Shown piece by piece: positions 45,646 to 54,415 of a DNA stretch of 64,000 nucleotides. The DNA lies in contig NZ_PJIO01000004.1 in assembly GCF_002929305.1 (NCBI RefSeq), positions 260,538-324,537 on the forward strand, written 5' to 3'. Position numbers and translations under genes: made by a program. The notes beneath the pieces were generated by a model. The model searched no databases. It had not been told where the DNA came from and worked only from the letters and a program-made list of their open reading frames with translations. The DNA is from Arthrobacter sp. GMC3 (lineage in GTDB: Bacteria; Actinomycetota; Actinomycetes; Actinomycetales; Micrococcaceae). Every line of letters starts with the position of its first letter. Position 1 is the first letter of the stretch.

Positions 45646-45849
45646 ATGGCTACAGGTACCGTCAAATGGTTCAACGCTGAAAAGGGCTTCGGCTTCATCT
45701 CCCCGGATGACCAGAGCCAGGATGTTTTCGCGCACTACTCCGCGATCAACTCCTCCGGCTACCGCTCCCTCGAAGAGAACCAGAAGGTCTCTTTCGATGT
45801 TGAGCAGGGTCCGAAGGGTCCTCAGGCAGTAAACATCCAGGCTATCTAA
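45646..45849 (+). CDS. Cold-shock protein (CspA family)
   Basis: 67 residues, full length. RNA-binding motifs [16 protein letters not shown] (RNP1) and DVFAHYSAI (RNP2) are intact. It binds single-stranded nucleic acid and keeps mRNA unfolded. Long leader and own terminator; monocistronic. Confidence 0.97.
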   Translation: MATGTVKWFNAEKGFGFISPDDQSQDVFAHYSAINSSGYRSLEENQKVSFDVEQGPKGPQAVNIQAI

Positions 45850-45908
45850 TTTCTAAAGAAACCGTGCGGGTAACCGTGCAAATTCTTTAGTCTTTACAGG
45901 CTGGAGCG

Positions 45909-45937
45909 AATAGGGTCCCGGATTCCGGGGCCCTATT
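45909..45937 (+). terminator. Terminator of the cold-shock gene
   Basis: Two 13-base arms pair with a single T-G wobble around a 3-base loop, ending in TTTG. The hairpin lies 59 bases after the stop. Confidence 0.75.
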
Positions 45938-46070
45938 TGTGGTTAACGGCCATATTCCGGGCACGACGCCGGTCCTCGGGCCCCGCAATGTGCCCTTGCC
46001 TGCCCCTGTGCCCGAGGGCACCGGCGCTTCACACCGCCGGAATGGGTTGGGTGTGGCACCATGGAAGACG

Positions 46071-47381
46071 ATGAATACCAAAGCTGCCCGCGGCCAACGC
46101 GACGGACTTCCCATGCCGCTGGGCCTGCAGGGCGCCTTTGAGGCCGCCCAAGTCGTCGTCATTTCCGCCTTGGTGGTGTTGATTCCACTGGCCGCCGTCT
46201 GGCTCTCCAACGGTTTTGCACAGAAGGATCTGTCCGCCATGGCCCGGCTGGCCGGTCAGATTTGGTTGGCCATACACGGGGTGCCACTGCATCTGAGCGT
46301 GACCACGGGCCCCAGCTCCGCCTCCGTACAAACAGGAGTTTTCAACCTGCTGCCCTTGGGGCTAATTCTCATCCCGTTCTTCCTGTCCTGGCGGGCGGGG
46401 CGAAGGCTGGCGCGCGCCTCCTACACCGACCAGCTGTGGCAGCCCCTGTTCGGTGCCATTGTGGTTTACGGTGCCGCAGGTCTTGCCACCGGATTTGTTT
46501 GCAGCACCCCCGAAGTGCAGGCCGCCTTGCTGCCGAGCATGTTGATTCCGCTGGTACCTGCAGCCTTGGGGCTGATTATCGGTTCACGGCGCGAGGCAGG
46601 TTCCTGGGGGAGACTCATCGGTGTCAACGCCGCCGATTGGATCTCCAAGACAAGCCAGGATCAACGATGGGCCGGATCGTATGCCTGGACGGTGGTTCGC
46701 TCCGGTTTCATTGCCATGGTGTCGGCACTGGCCCTGTCGTCCTTCCTGCTGGCCGTCAACATTGCCGTGCGCTGGGCGGACATCGTCAGCGTCTACCAGG
46801 GCCTGAAGGCGGGCGCCGTGGGCGGTGCCGCGCTGACGCTTGCCCAACTTGGCTACATGCCGAATCTGGCAGCCTGGTCCCTGGCCTGGTCAAGCGGTTC
46901 CGGTTTCGTCTTGGGTGTGGGGTCCTCCGTCAGCCCGTTGGAAACTGCTGTGGCCCCCGTTCCTGCCATTCCGCTGCTGGCAGCGCTGCCAGCCGGCAAC
47001 CTGACCTGGGGCTTTGCCGCCCTGATCATTCCGGTGATCGGCGGGGCACTGGCCGGCTGGTGGTTTGTACGGGCCGGCGAAAACCACCTCGATGAGTGGC
47101 TCTCCCTGAAAGTTCGGCTGCGCTGGCTTTCCTTGCCCCTGTCCACACTGGCCCTGGGGGCAATTGTGGGCGCGGTTGCCGCGTTCTTCGCCGCGATACT
47201 TTTCTGGCTTTCCAGCGGTTCCATCGGCCTGGGACGTTTGACGGAAATCGGGCCGGACCCACTCTTTGCTGCACTCTGGCTGGGCGCGGAGGTGGGGATC
47301 GGGGTCGTACTTGGCGCCCTGCTGGCCCCCTGGATCGAATATGACAAGGCGGCCGTGCCGTTGCTGCGACGCGGCGAATAG
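46071..47381 (+). CDS. perM: PerM/DUF6350-family membrane protein
   Basis: 436 residues, about eleven to twelve hydrophobic helices with few charged loops. Its place directly before purN matches the Mycobacterium order perM-purN, and DUF6350 proteins fit this size and pattern. In Mycobacterium PerM supports cell division. ATG 46071 is chosen; GTG 46053 is in frame too. Confidence 0.78.
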   Translation: MNTKAARGQRDGLPMPLGLQGAFEAAQVVVISALVVLIPLAAVWLSNGFAQKDLSAMARLAGQIWLAIHGVPLHLSVTTGPSSASVQTGVFNLLPLGLILIPFFLSWRAGRRLARASYTDQLWQPLFGAIVVYGAAGLATGFVCSTPEVQAALLPSMLIPLVPAALGLIIGSRREAGSWGRLIGVNAADWISKTSQDQRWAGSYAWTVVRSGFIAMVSALALSSFLLAVNIAVRWADIVSVYQGLKAGAVGGAALTLAQLGYMPNLAAWSLAWSSGSGFVLGVGSSVSPLETAVAPVPAIPLLAALPAGNLTWGFAALIIPVIGGALAGWWFVRAGENHLDEWLSLKVRLRWLSLPLSTLALGAIVGAVAAFFAAILFWLSSGSIGLGRLTEIGPDPLFAALWLGAEVGIGVVLGALLAPWIEYDKAAVPLLRRGE

Positions 47382-47414
47382 GGTGCACGGGAAGTTCCTA
47401 CTAAAATTGTCCCC

Positions 47415-47981
47415 ATGCGCATAGTTGTTTTAGTATCTGGGACCGGCTCCAATTTGCAAGCAGTGATCGACGCCGTTGCCGCCGGTGAGCTGCCCGTGGA
47501 AATCGCCGCTGTGGGCGCGGATCGCCCCGGCACCTTCGGCATCGAGCGGTCTTCCAGCGCAGGTCTTGAGACGTTCGTGGTCAATTTCAAGGACTACACC
47601 ACCCGGGCCGAGTGGGACGCCGCCTTGCTGGACGCCGTCGCCGCCTATAAGCCCGACTACGTGGTCTCCAGCGGGTTCATGCGCATTGTTGCCCCATCCT
47701 TCATTGACGCCTTCCCCGGCCGCTACGTCAACACGCACCCGGCGCTACTTCCGTCCTTCCCGGGCGCCCACGGCGTCCGCGACGCCATGAACTACGGTGT
47801 CAAGGTGACCGGCTGCACCGTCCACTTTGCCGACGCAGGCGTGGACACCGGCCCCATCATCGCCCAAACCCCCGTAGCAGTACTGCCCGGGGACACCGAG
47901 GAAACCCTCCACGAGCGCATCAAGGTTGCCGAGCGCGAACTGCTGATCGAGGTTTTGGCAGAGCTGGCACGCAACTCCTAA
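47415..47981 (+). CDS. purN: Phosphoribosylglycinamide formyltransferase
   Basis: 188 residues. The catalytic residues align exactly with the E. coli enzyme: Asn106 and His108 in VNTHPALLPSF, and Asp144 in GVDTGPII. The N-terminal loop is VSGTGSNLQAV. It transfers formyl from 10-formyl-THF to GAR in purine synthesis. The stop overlaps the convergent DedA gene by four bases; purH is not in the window. Confidence 0.96.
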   Translation: MRIVVLVSGTGSNLQAVIDAVAAGELPVEIAAVGADRPGTFGIERSSSAGLETFVVNFKDYTTRAEWDAALLDAVAAYKPDYVVSSGFMRIVAPSFIDAFPGRYVNTHPALLPSFPGAHGVRDAMNYGVKVTGCTVHFADAGVDTGPIIAQTPVAVLPGDTEETLHERIKVAERELLIEVLAELARNS

Positions 47982-48601
47982 GAGGCGACGGCGGCGGCCT
48001 GCTTTGAGTTCTTGCGGTCCAGGAACCAGGTGGAGACCTTGCCCAGCAACCAGCCCAGGATGATGGAGGCGATGATGGCCACAATCACCGCCGCCTGGGT
48101 GGAGATGCCCGGCCAGAACCTGGTGCAGATGCCCACGCCCACCGAATACAAAGACCACACCAGCGCCGACATCAGTGAGTAACCAACAAAACTCCGCAAG
48201 GGAAAACCTGCCACCGTGGCGGCGATGTTGGAGGAGAGCCGGCCCAGGGGAATGAACCGGGACGTCAGTATGAACATGTAGGGCCGCTGTTGCAGCCTCC
48301 GGGTGGCAGCATCCACCGCACGCTGGCGGCGAGGACCGCGCGTGGTACCCCATTTTGTGTGACCAAACAGCTTGGTCAACCAATACGTGGCCAGGTCACC
48401 GGCCAAGGCCCCAACCATCATGGCCGCCACCAACAGCACCGCCTTGGGTCCGCCGTCGAGCCCGGCCACAGCGCCCAGGGCAACGAACACCGTGGTGCTG
48501 GGAATGGGCGGGATGAGCGCGGAGAGCATGACGAAGACGGCGCCCACAGGGTAGATCCAGAGGCTGCCGAGGATTGCTGAGGAGTCGGACGCTAAGTCCA
48601 T
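47978..48601 (-). CDS. DedA-family membrane protein
   Basis: 207 residues, four to five helices. The DedA/SNARE-associated motif is present as SRFIPLGRLSSNIAATVAGFP (cut: FIPLGRLSSNIAATVAG). Members flip polyprenyl or other phospholipids and support envelope homeostasis. The start at 48601 has AAGG seven bases upstream; 48631 is in frame. Confidence 0.87.
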   Translation of the reverse strand: MDLASDSSAILGSLWIYPVGAVFVMLSALIPPIPSTTVFVALGAVAGLDGGPKAVLLVAAMMVGALAGDLATYWLTKLFGHTKWGTTRGPRRQRAVDAATRRLQQRPYMFILTSRFIPLGRLSSNIAATVAGFPLRSFVGYSLMSALVWSLYSVGVGICTRFWPGISTQAAVIVAIIASIILGWLLGKVSTWFLDRKNSKQAAAVAS

Positions 48602-48696
48602 GAAGTGCCTTTTTGAGGGTGTGAAGTCCATGCGGAGCTGAATGCTTCCGCCACCCCCAGCTTACGGGGAGGCCCGCCACCCCCAAGAATTGGCGG

Positions 48697-48999
48697 CTAG
48701 TTGCGGGCTCGGCCAAACACCAAGGAGGCGAGTGCCGTGGCACCGGTCACCGTGTAAACGGCCGGCCAGGCGCCCATCTTCTTGGCCAGGGGATGGGAGG
48801 CACCAAAAGCCAGCACATAGGTGGCCGTCAGGGCTACGGCCGCCCCCGTTCCGGCATTCTTCTTCCAGCCTACAAACGCGGCTGCACCGGCTGCCGCCAG
48901 GACGGCACCGCCCAACTGGCGGTTCTTGGTGGCACGGGCGGTTTGGTAGCCGCCAAGTAAGCCGGCTGTGGTCATAACGGTGGGAAGCAGGGCGCTCAT
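48697..48999 (-). CDS. Small membrane protein of unknown function
   Basis: 100 residues with three hydrophobic, Ala/Gly-rich segments and a basic loop (TARATKNRQL). AAGGA precedes the ATG. It resembles small actinobacterial inner-membrane proteins, but no family name is supported. The first copy of the 47-bp repeat lies 46 bases upstream of its start. Confidence 0.65.
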   Translation of the reverse strand: MSALLPTVMTTAGLLGGYQTARATKNRQLGGAVLAAAGAAAFVGWKKNAGTGAAVALTATYVLAFGASHPLAKKMGAWPAVYTVTGATALASLVFGRARN

Positions 49000-49045
49000 G
49001 GTTTTCCTTGACGTTCGAGAAGCGGGTTTCGGCCACAGACTACCT

Positions 49046-49092
49046 GGCCAAAGTGGATGATTGCTGGGAGCAGGCTACTGCAGTGCTGCGCC
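49046..49092. repeat. 47-bp direct repeat, copy 1
   Basis: Identical over 47 bases to 50056-50102. This copy ends at the last base of the lipoprotein stop codon. The spacing is 1,010 bases, and the interval holds the lipoprotein gene and a 45-codon gene. Confidence 0.95.
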
Positions 49093-49799
49093 TACCTGTC
49101 CTCGAGCTTGAATCCGATGGGTGCGCGGCCGTATTGGGCAATCTCTGCCTGGACATCCGTGTCGTAGTAGCCGGGGGCGATCATTGCAGAGAACTGCAGG
49201 ACCTGTACGGGGGAGTCCTTTTTCCAATAGACCTTCAGGTAGATGGCGGTGCCGTTCTTGACCCCCATACCAAGGCTCTGTTTGCCTTTGCTGCCACCAG
49301 ACATGAAGTCCTTGGCGTCCCATGCGGCCAGCTTTGTTGCTGCGAAGCCAAACCGTTCATGGGCGGCGGCCACGGCGGCGTCCAGTGCAACCAGGCCGTC
49401 CACGGCTTCAAACCAGGTGACCGTGTCAACATAGCTGTTGGCCGCGGCGGTGGACATCTTGAAGTCCCTGGTTTTGACGGTCAGCGTGTCCTGTGGGAGT
49501 TCGAGCGTGATCTCCACGGGCTCGTTGATGTCCGTGGCAAGGTAGGCCACGTCGTTCACCCCGGGGGCCAGTCCCACGGACTCTTTTGGAACGGAGGTGG
49601 AGGTCAAGTCGAACCGGCCCACGCCGTCGTGCTTGATCTTCTTGATTCCGGCCTTGTCCATCATGGAGGTGCCGGTGCCCGCGGAAGTCTCCTCTGTGGT
49701 GTTGGGATGCTTTGGGAGCGGCAGGGAACATGATGCAAGGGCCAGCGCGGTGGACAGGGCCAGGACGATCAACGCTAGTGGGCGGCGGTTACTTGCCAT
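49092..49799 (-). CDS. Lipoprotein of unknown function
   Basis: 235 residues from ATG 49799 (49814 is in frame). A lipobox LASC follows a hydrophobic signal (LALIVLALSTALALASC). The mature part has no recognised domain; it is a mixed alpha/beta sequence with VGRFDLTSTSVPKESVGLAP and YLKVYWKKDSPVQVLQF. Its start lies inside the end of a 45-codon gene, so the two are probably coupled. Confidence 0.75.
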   Translation of the reverse strand: MASNRRPLALIVLALSTALALASCSLPLPKHPNTTEETSAGTGTSMMDKAGIKKIKHDGVGRFDLTSTSVPKESVGLAPGVNDVAYLATDINEPVEITLELPQDTLTVKTRDFKMSTAAANSYVDTVTWFEAVDGLVALDAAVAAAHERFGFAATKLAAWDAKDFMSGGSKGKQSLGMGVKNGTAIYLKVYWKKDSPVQVLQFSAMIAPGYYDTDVQAEIAQYGRAPIGFKLEDR

Positions 49800-49926
49800 G
49801 AAAGGGATTCTCATCGCCCACCACGATCTGCTTCAGGGGGGAATCCCATCCCTGGGACTTGAGCTGCGCGGACACCTTGGACGGCTCCGGCATGGGTGCA
49901 GTGTCGGCACTGGGAAAATCGGACAT
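49789..49926 (-). CDS. Small 45-residue protein upstream of the lipoprotein
   Basis: 45 residues beginning MSDFPSADTAPMPEPSKVSA and ending in NPFHGK. AAGGGG lies four bases before the ATG. It overlaps the lipoprotein start by 11 bases in another frame, the typical layout of translational coupling. Soluble, Pro/Ser-rich head; unknown function. Confidence 0.6.
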   Translation of the reverse strand: MSDFPSADTAPMPEPSKVSAQLKSQGWDSPLKQIVVGDENPFHGK

Positions 49927-50055
49927 GTCACCCCTTGTCAGTAGGTTCCCCAGCCTAGGGGCACCCCATGGGCTGGCTCAATGGGCACAACTCCCCGTGG
50001 TGCCGTCGCCCGGTCCCGCAACCTCGCATTGTTCGGCCCAAATCGGCGCCGGATG

Positions 50056-50102
50056 GGCCAAAGTGGATGATTGCTGGGAGCAGGCTACTGCAGTGCTGCG
50101 CC
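50056..50102. repeat. 47-bp direct repeat, copy 2
   Basis: This copy covers the last five codons and stop of the MFS gene (residues GAALQ) plus 29 bases beyond. The natural parent copy is probably this one, since here it is part of a coding end. Confidence 0.95.
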
Positions 50103-51437
50103 CTTGGTTTCCGGGGCAGAGACGGCCATCCACAGCACGGCCAGCAGGACCAGCCCGCCTGTCAGCGCGAAAGTCAGCGGGAGCCCCAATACCGGCCACA
50201 GCAGGGAGCCGAAGATGAGCGGAACCAGCCCGGCGCCCACGCGCGAAATGGTCGAGGCCCAGCCGAAGCCGGTGGCCCGCAGATGCGTCGGGTACAGCTC
50301 CGATACATAGGTGTACAGGACCGGGATGGCTACCTGGATGACAAAGCCAAAAACGAGAAGCCAGATCTGCGCGGCTACGGGGGCGTCCAGTACCAGGGCA
50401 AAGATCACCAGGGACAGGGCGGCCAGCGGGCCGGTGATCGCCAGAATCCATTTCCGTCCCACTCGCTCCACCAGCAGAGCCGCCGCCACCACGCCCAGCA
50501 GGCCGATGCCCGTCATGGCGGCGGTGGCCATGAACGCTTTGCTTTGTACGTACCCGGTGGACACCAATATGGACGGCATCCACGTCAATGCCCCGTAGTA
50601 CACCAGCAAGATGGTCAGGAACAAGGACCAAGCAATGCCGGTGATTCGCCAGTTGAAGCGCCACAGGCCGGCCAGCTGGTCGGTGACCTTGCCCAGCGAC
50701 AGCTTGGGTACATCGGCTGGCTCCGGGAGTTTCCACGGTCCCACCACGGCGCCCGTGCGCCGGATGAGATCATCAATGACCTTCTTGGCCTCCACCGGTT
50801 TTCCGGAACGCACCAGGAACAAGGGCGACTCCGGAACGCCTACACGCACCCAAAAGACCAGCAGGGCGGGCAGCACCATGACCAGCATCAGGAGCCGCCA
50901 GTCGCCAAAGGTGGCCATCAAAACGGCCGAGACTACCCCGCACAGGGAGGCCCCAATGGGCCACCACGCATCCATGGCCGTGAGCACACGCCCGCGGTGT
51001 TTACGCGGGGTGAATTCGCCCACCAGCGCGTAGTCCACGGGGATGCAACCGCCCAAGCCGAAACCGGCCAGGAACCGGAACACGCTAAACATGGTCAAGT
51101 CATTGGAGAGGGCGCCGAGCACCGTGAAGACGGAGAAGATCAGCAACGTCAGGGTGAAGGCCTTCTTGCGACCAATGACGTCGGCGATGGAGCCCCATGC
51201 GAACGCGCCTACGGCCATGCCAATCAGGTTTGCGGTGCCAATCCAGGCAGCCTGCCCGGGCTCCAGGCCCCATTCCTTGGACAGCAAGGGGATGAGGAAG
51301 CCATTGAGGGTTACATCCCAGGCATCGAACATGAAGCCAAGTCCGCCAATGAGGAAGATGCTGCCCTGCACGCGCCAGCGCCAGGGCAAGTCCTGGACCA
51401 CCGCATCGCCGGTCTTCATTGCCGTAGTGGTGCTCAT
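50085..51437 (-). CDS. MFS transporter, sugar/aromatic-acid porter type
   Basis: 450 residues, twelve helices. MFS signatures are present: GSIADVIGRKKAF between helices 2 and 3, VGEFTPRKHRGR, and PESPLFLVRSGKPVEAKKVI after helix 6. The pattern resembles proton-coupled porters for aromatic acids or nicotinate. The substrate is not clear. The last codons lie in a 47-bp repeat. Confidence 0.88.
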   Translation of the reverse strand: MSTTTAMKTGDAVVQDLPWRWRVQGSIFLIGGLGFMFDAWDVTLNGFLIPLLSKEWGLEPGQAAWIGTANLIGMAVGAFAWGSIADVIGRKKAFTLTLLIFSVFTVLGALSNDLTMFSVFRFLAGFGLGGCIPVDYALVGEFTPRKHRGRVLTAMDAWWPIGASLCGVVSAVLMATFGDWRLLMLVMVLPALLVFWVRVGVPESPLFLVRSGKPVEAKKVIDDLIRRTGAVVGPWKLPEPADVPKLSLGKVTDQLAGLWRFNWRITGIAWSLFLTILLVYYGALTWMPSILVSTGYVQSKAFMATAAMTGIGLLGVVAAALLVERVGRKWILAITGPLAALSLVIFALVLDAPVAAQIWLLVFGFVIQVAIPVLYTYVSELYPTHLRATGFGWASTISRVGAGLVPLIFGSLLWPVLGLPLTFALTGGLVLLAVLWMAVSAPETKGAALQ

Positions 51438-51570
51438 GCTGCCTTCCGAAGCGGGGATTCTCTGACGTAAACACTAGCGGCTGTAGCCGCCACAATCACG
51501 CCCAAGTCGCATGAGAACATGAGGCCAGGAAATGTTCAGTTCCTGGCCAGCACCTAGGGTTGGCGGCCGC

Positions 51571-52383
51571 CTAGCTGGCGGCCAGGACGTGGGCCATGGC
51601 CGTGACTGTCCGAATGGCTTCGGTGGCGTCCGCGTCCGGATAGGCGCGGGTGCAGACAGCCAGAATGTAGCCATCTCCGGGGTGCCCGTCCCGGGGAACC
51701 ACGAAGGCGACGTCGTGCTGGATTCCGGTGACCCAGCCGGACTTACTTCCCCAATCGGCCCCCGGATCCGCCGCCTGGATTTCTAGCCCAATGACATGAA
51801 ATTCCTGGGCCCGCAGCCATCCCATCATGAGTTCGGTCAATTCTTCTCCGGCTGTACGGCCGCTAACGATCGCATGCATGATGCGGGTCAGGTCGCGGGC
51901 GCTGACACGGTGGGAAAGTCCGGCATGCAGCGCCTCGATGTCGCCGATGAGCCGTTCCATGACCGAATGCCCGGCACCACAGAAGGCAAGGGCCGCATTG
52001 ACGGCGGGGAAGCCCACCAGCTCCACCACCATGTTCGTGGCCTCGTTGGAGGAAACGGTGATCATCCGTCCCAACACCTCGCGAAGGCTCATGGCGCTGC
52101 CCTCCTGGGGCAGCCCGGCGTCGTACTCCTCCGGCTCAAAGCTGAAGGGACGGTGCCCGGGCGCGCCACTGGTGAAGGTGTGGGTGGAAAGAAGCTGCTG
52201 CTCCAGTGACAACTGCCCCTGCTCCACGGCCTGGATGGCGGCTACAAGGACGGCCAGCTTGATGGTGCTGGCGGAGTAGAACGTTGTGTCGGCATGTCGT
52301 TGAGCTAGGACGTCACCGGCTAGATTGATGAGCTGGTAGGACATGGCGGGTGTGCCGTCGCTGTAGTCAGAGACGAGGGACAT
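51571..52383 (-). CDS. Class A beta-lactamase-like serine hydrolase
   Basis: 270 residues. SxxK is Ser39-Thr-Ile-Lys42 in YSASTIKL, the second element is SSN (VSSNEATN), and the third is KSG (KSGWVTG). There is no signal peptide, which argues against a true secreted beta-lactamase and for an intracellular peptidase or amidase acting on peptidoglycan pieces. AGGAAGG precedes the ATG. Last gene of a run of seven on this strand. Confidence 0.85.
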   Translation of the reverse strand: MSLVSDYSDGTPAMSYQLINLAGDVLAQRHADTTFYSASTIKLAVLVAAIQAVEQGQLSLEQQLLSTHTFTSGAPGHRPFSFEPEEYDAGLPQEGSAMSLREVLGRMITVSSNEATNMVVELVGFPAVNAALAFCGAGHSVMERLIGDIEALHAGLSHRVSARDLTRIMHAIVSGRTAGEELTELMMGWLRAQEFHVIGLEIQAADPGADWGSKSGWVTGIQHDVAFVVPRDGHPGDGYILAVCTRAYPDADATEAIRTVTAMAHVLAAS

Positions 52384-52409
52384 GGCTGGGCCTTCCTGGC
52401 GGTATGAAG

Positions 52410-53501
52410 TTAGTGGCCGGCGGCGGTGTAGATCGCATCCGAGATGGTGTGGCGCAGTTCGGTGACATCCGAGAGCGTGCGGCTGGGGTGAACCCTGTTC
52501 GTGAGCAGGACGGCGGTGATACCGGATTCCTTGTCCATCAGCAGCGACGTTCCGGTAAATCCGTTGTGGCCGCGGGCCTGGAAATGGGCGCCCATCCACG
52601 TCTCCTGCCCGATCCGCAAACCTAGACCATGGCCATAGCCGGGTCCGCCGGATTCCAGATTGCTGCCCAAGACAGCGGGTAGTTGGTCCTGCCACATTTC
52701 GGCGGCAAGTGCCGGGCTCAGGATATCCGCAAGCCCTGTCCGGACGACCTCGCCGAAAATTGCCAGTGCCTCTGCCGTGCCGAACATGCCAGCATTGCCA
52801 CAAAGCCCGCCCAGCGACCATGCGGCCTCGTCATGGACCACCCCGCACACCATGCCGCGACCGTATTCGGGCTGGAACTCGGTGGGGGCACAGCGTGCAG
52901 CCTCCGGTGTGCCGGTCAGTTCCAACACACCGGTTCCCGGCTGCTGTTCAGACACCGGGTGCAGCACACGTTCCGTCACTAACTGGGCCCAGGGCAGTCC
53001 GGTGGCCCGTTCTGCTAGGGCCATCACCGTGTTGTAGCCAACGCAGGAGTATTCAAAGCGCGTCCCGGCAGGCGCCGCAAGGTCGGTGGACAAAAGGTCA
53101 TCCAGCAGGGCCGCACGGTTGAAGCCCGCGCCGGCGGCAAGTGCCGTTCGCCAGCCATCCCAGGTGCCGTGGAGCCCGGAGGTGTGGGTCAGCAGGTGGC
53201 GCAGTGTCACCGCAGATTTTCCACCGTTGGCATACGGTTCCAGCCAGGCGGACACCGGTTCGTCGAGGTCCAGGATTCCGCTGTCTACCAGTGACAAGGC
53301 GGTGATGGCCGTGAAGACCTTGGTGACGGATGCCAAATCAAAATACGTTGACGGTACGGCGTCCCCCGCGGTGATGACCGGCAAGGGGACGCCGTTGCTG
53401 ACCACGGCGCAGCTCGCCGATGGCGTGATTCCTCCAACCACGGCGCGCTCAAGAATCCCCTGCAATTCAGCGGCAAGGCCGGAAACTGGAGGTGGTGTCA
53501 T
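52410..53501 (-). CDS. Class C beta-lactamase-fold serine hydrolase
   Basis: 363 residues. SxxK is Ser58-Val-Thr-Lys61 in LASVTKVFTA, the Tyr element is YSCVGYN (Cys where Asn is usual, with an Asn three residues on), and the third is HNGFTG. No signal peptide. Relatives include AmiE, which cuts peptide from MurNAc-peptide in Bacillus. The start overlaps the carboxypeptidase stop by four bases, tying it to muropeptide processing. Confidence 0.87.
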   Translation of the reverse strand: MTPPPVSGLAAELQGILERAVVGGITPSASCAVVSNGVPLPVITAGDAVPSTYFDLASVTKVFTAITALSLVDSGILDLDEPVSAWLEPYANGGKSAVTLRHLLTHTSGLHGTWDGWRTALAAGAGFNRAALLDDLLSTDLAAPAGTRFEYSCVGYNTVMALAERATGLPWAQLVTERVLHPVSEQQPGTGVLELTGTPEAARCAPTEFQPEYGRGMVCGVVHDEAAWSLGGLCGNAGMFGTAEALAIFGEVVRTGLADILSPALAAEMWQDQLPAVLGSNLESGGPGYGHGLGLRIGQETWMGAHFQARGHNGFTGTSLLMDKESGITAVLLTNRVHPSRTLSDVTELRHTISDAIYTAAGH

Positions 53502-54415
53502 TGCAGCACCAGCCGTGGGGATTCGTCGGCAATGAGCGTGGCGGGGACTCCCAGCGGGATGCTGTGGGCGCCCGTGTCGTGGCCAAAACCCAGTTCCCAT
53601 ACCAGCGGGATGCCCAGGGGGACCAGTAGCTCCTCACAGAGCTCGCGGACGTCGGCCAGTTCGCCGCAGTCTTTCCAGGAACCCAAGGCGAGGCCGGTCA
53701 GGCCCTCAAACCAGCCGGCGCGCAGGAGCGTGTGCAGGAGGCCATCGAGTTTGTAGATGTCCTCGGTGACGTCCTCCAACAGGCCGATTTTGCCTTGGTT
53801 GGAGGGCTTGTTGTTGCCGTGGGCACCCATGGTCATGGCAAGCAGGCTCAGGTTGCCGCCCACCGTCACCCCGTGGGCTGTTCCCGGCACCAGTGTCTGC
53901 GCCGTGGCGGCTGTGAAGGCGCGGCCTGCGGCCGGTTCAAAAACGGCGTGCTTCAGGCTGTCCACGGCGCCGGGGTCATCCAGCAGGGAGGTGGTGGCAA
54001 TCATCGGGGTGAACCAGGTGGGTACGCCCAGCTCGGCAGCCCAGAATTCATGGACTCCGGTGACATCGGAAGAGCCATACAACGGCTTGGCTCGTGCGGC
54101 GCGCAACGCCGGGACGTCCAGGTGATCCAGTAGCCGAACCGTGCCGTAGCCGCCGCGCACAATGAAGACCCCGGCCACGGAGTCATCACACCACGCCTGC
54201 TGCAGGTCCGCGGCACGCTGCTGGTCGGTTCCGGCCAGGTACTTGGCCCGGGGATGGGTGGCCAGGACGTTGTCGCCCGGCACCGGCACCAGCTCCCAGG
54301 ATTCCAGGAGGGCAATGGCCCGGTCCAGGTTTTCGCTGCTGGGAGTTCCTGAGGTGGAGATCAGTGCCACCCGGTCCCCGGCGTGCAAGGGACCGGGGAG
54401 CTGAACGGCGCTCAT
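53498..54415 (-). CDS. LD-carboxypeptidase (family S66, LdcA/MccF type)
   Basis: 305 residues. The nucleophile region is YGSSDVTGVH (Ser116 likely), with RGGYGTVRLLD upstream, GGNLSLLAMTMG, the acidic LLEDVTEDIYKLD, and a late GFGHD with the catalytic His. LdcA trims the terminal D-Ala from recycled tetrapeptides; MccF-type members cut peptide-nucleotide antibiotics. The ABC and murQ context supports recycling. It overlaps both neighbours by ATGA junctions. Confidence 0.9.
   Translation of the reverse strand: MSAVQLPGPLHAGDRVALISTSGTPSSENLDRAIALLESWELVPVPGDNVLATHPRAKYLAGTDQQRAADLQQAWCDDSVAGVFIVRGGYGTVRLLDHLDVPALRAARAKPLYGSSDVTGVHEFWAAELGVPTWFTPMIATTSLLDDPGAVDSLKHAVFEPAAGRAFTAATAQTLVPGTAHGVTVGGNLSLLAMTMGAHGNNKPSNQGKIGLLEDVTEDIYKLDGLLHTLLRAGWFEGLTGLALGSWKDCGELADVRELCEELLVPLGIPLVWELGFGHDTGAHSIPLGVPATLIADESPRLVLQ

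Noticed and set aside
49046..50102. The 47-bp repeats as attachment sites of an integrated element
   Set aside because: No integrase or tRNA is present and the interval is under 1 kb, so att sites are not supported even though the repeat itself is real.
49859..51470. Long plus-strand open frames opposite the MFS gene
   Set aside because: Gln/His/Gly-rich sequence without domains, antisense to a clear transporter gene.
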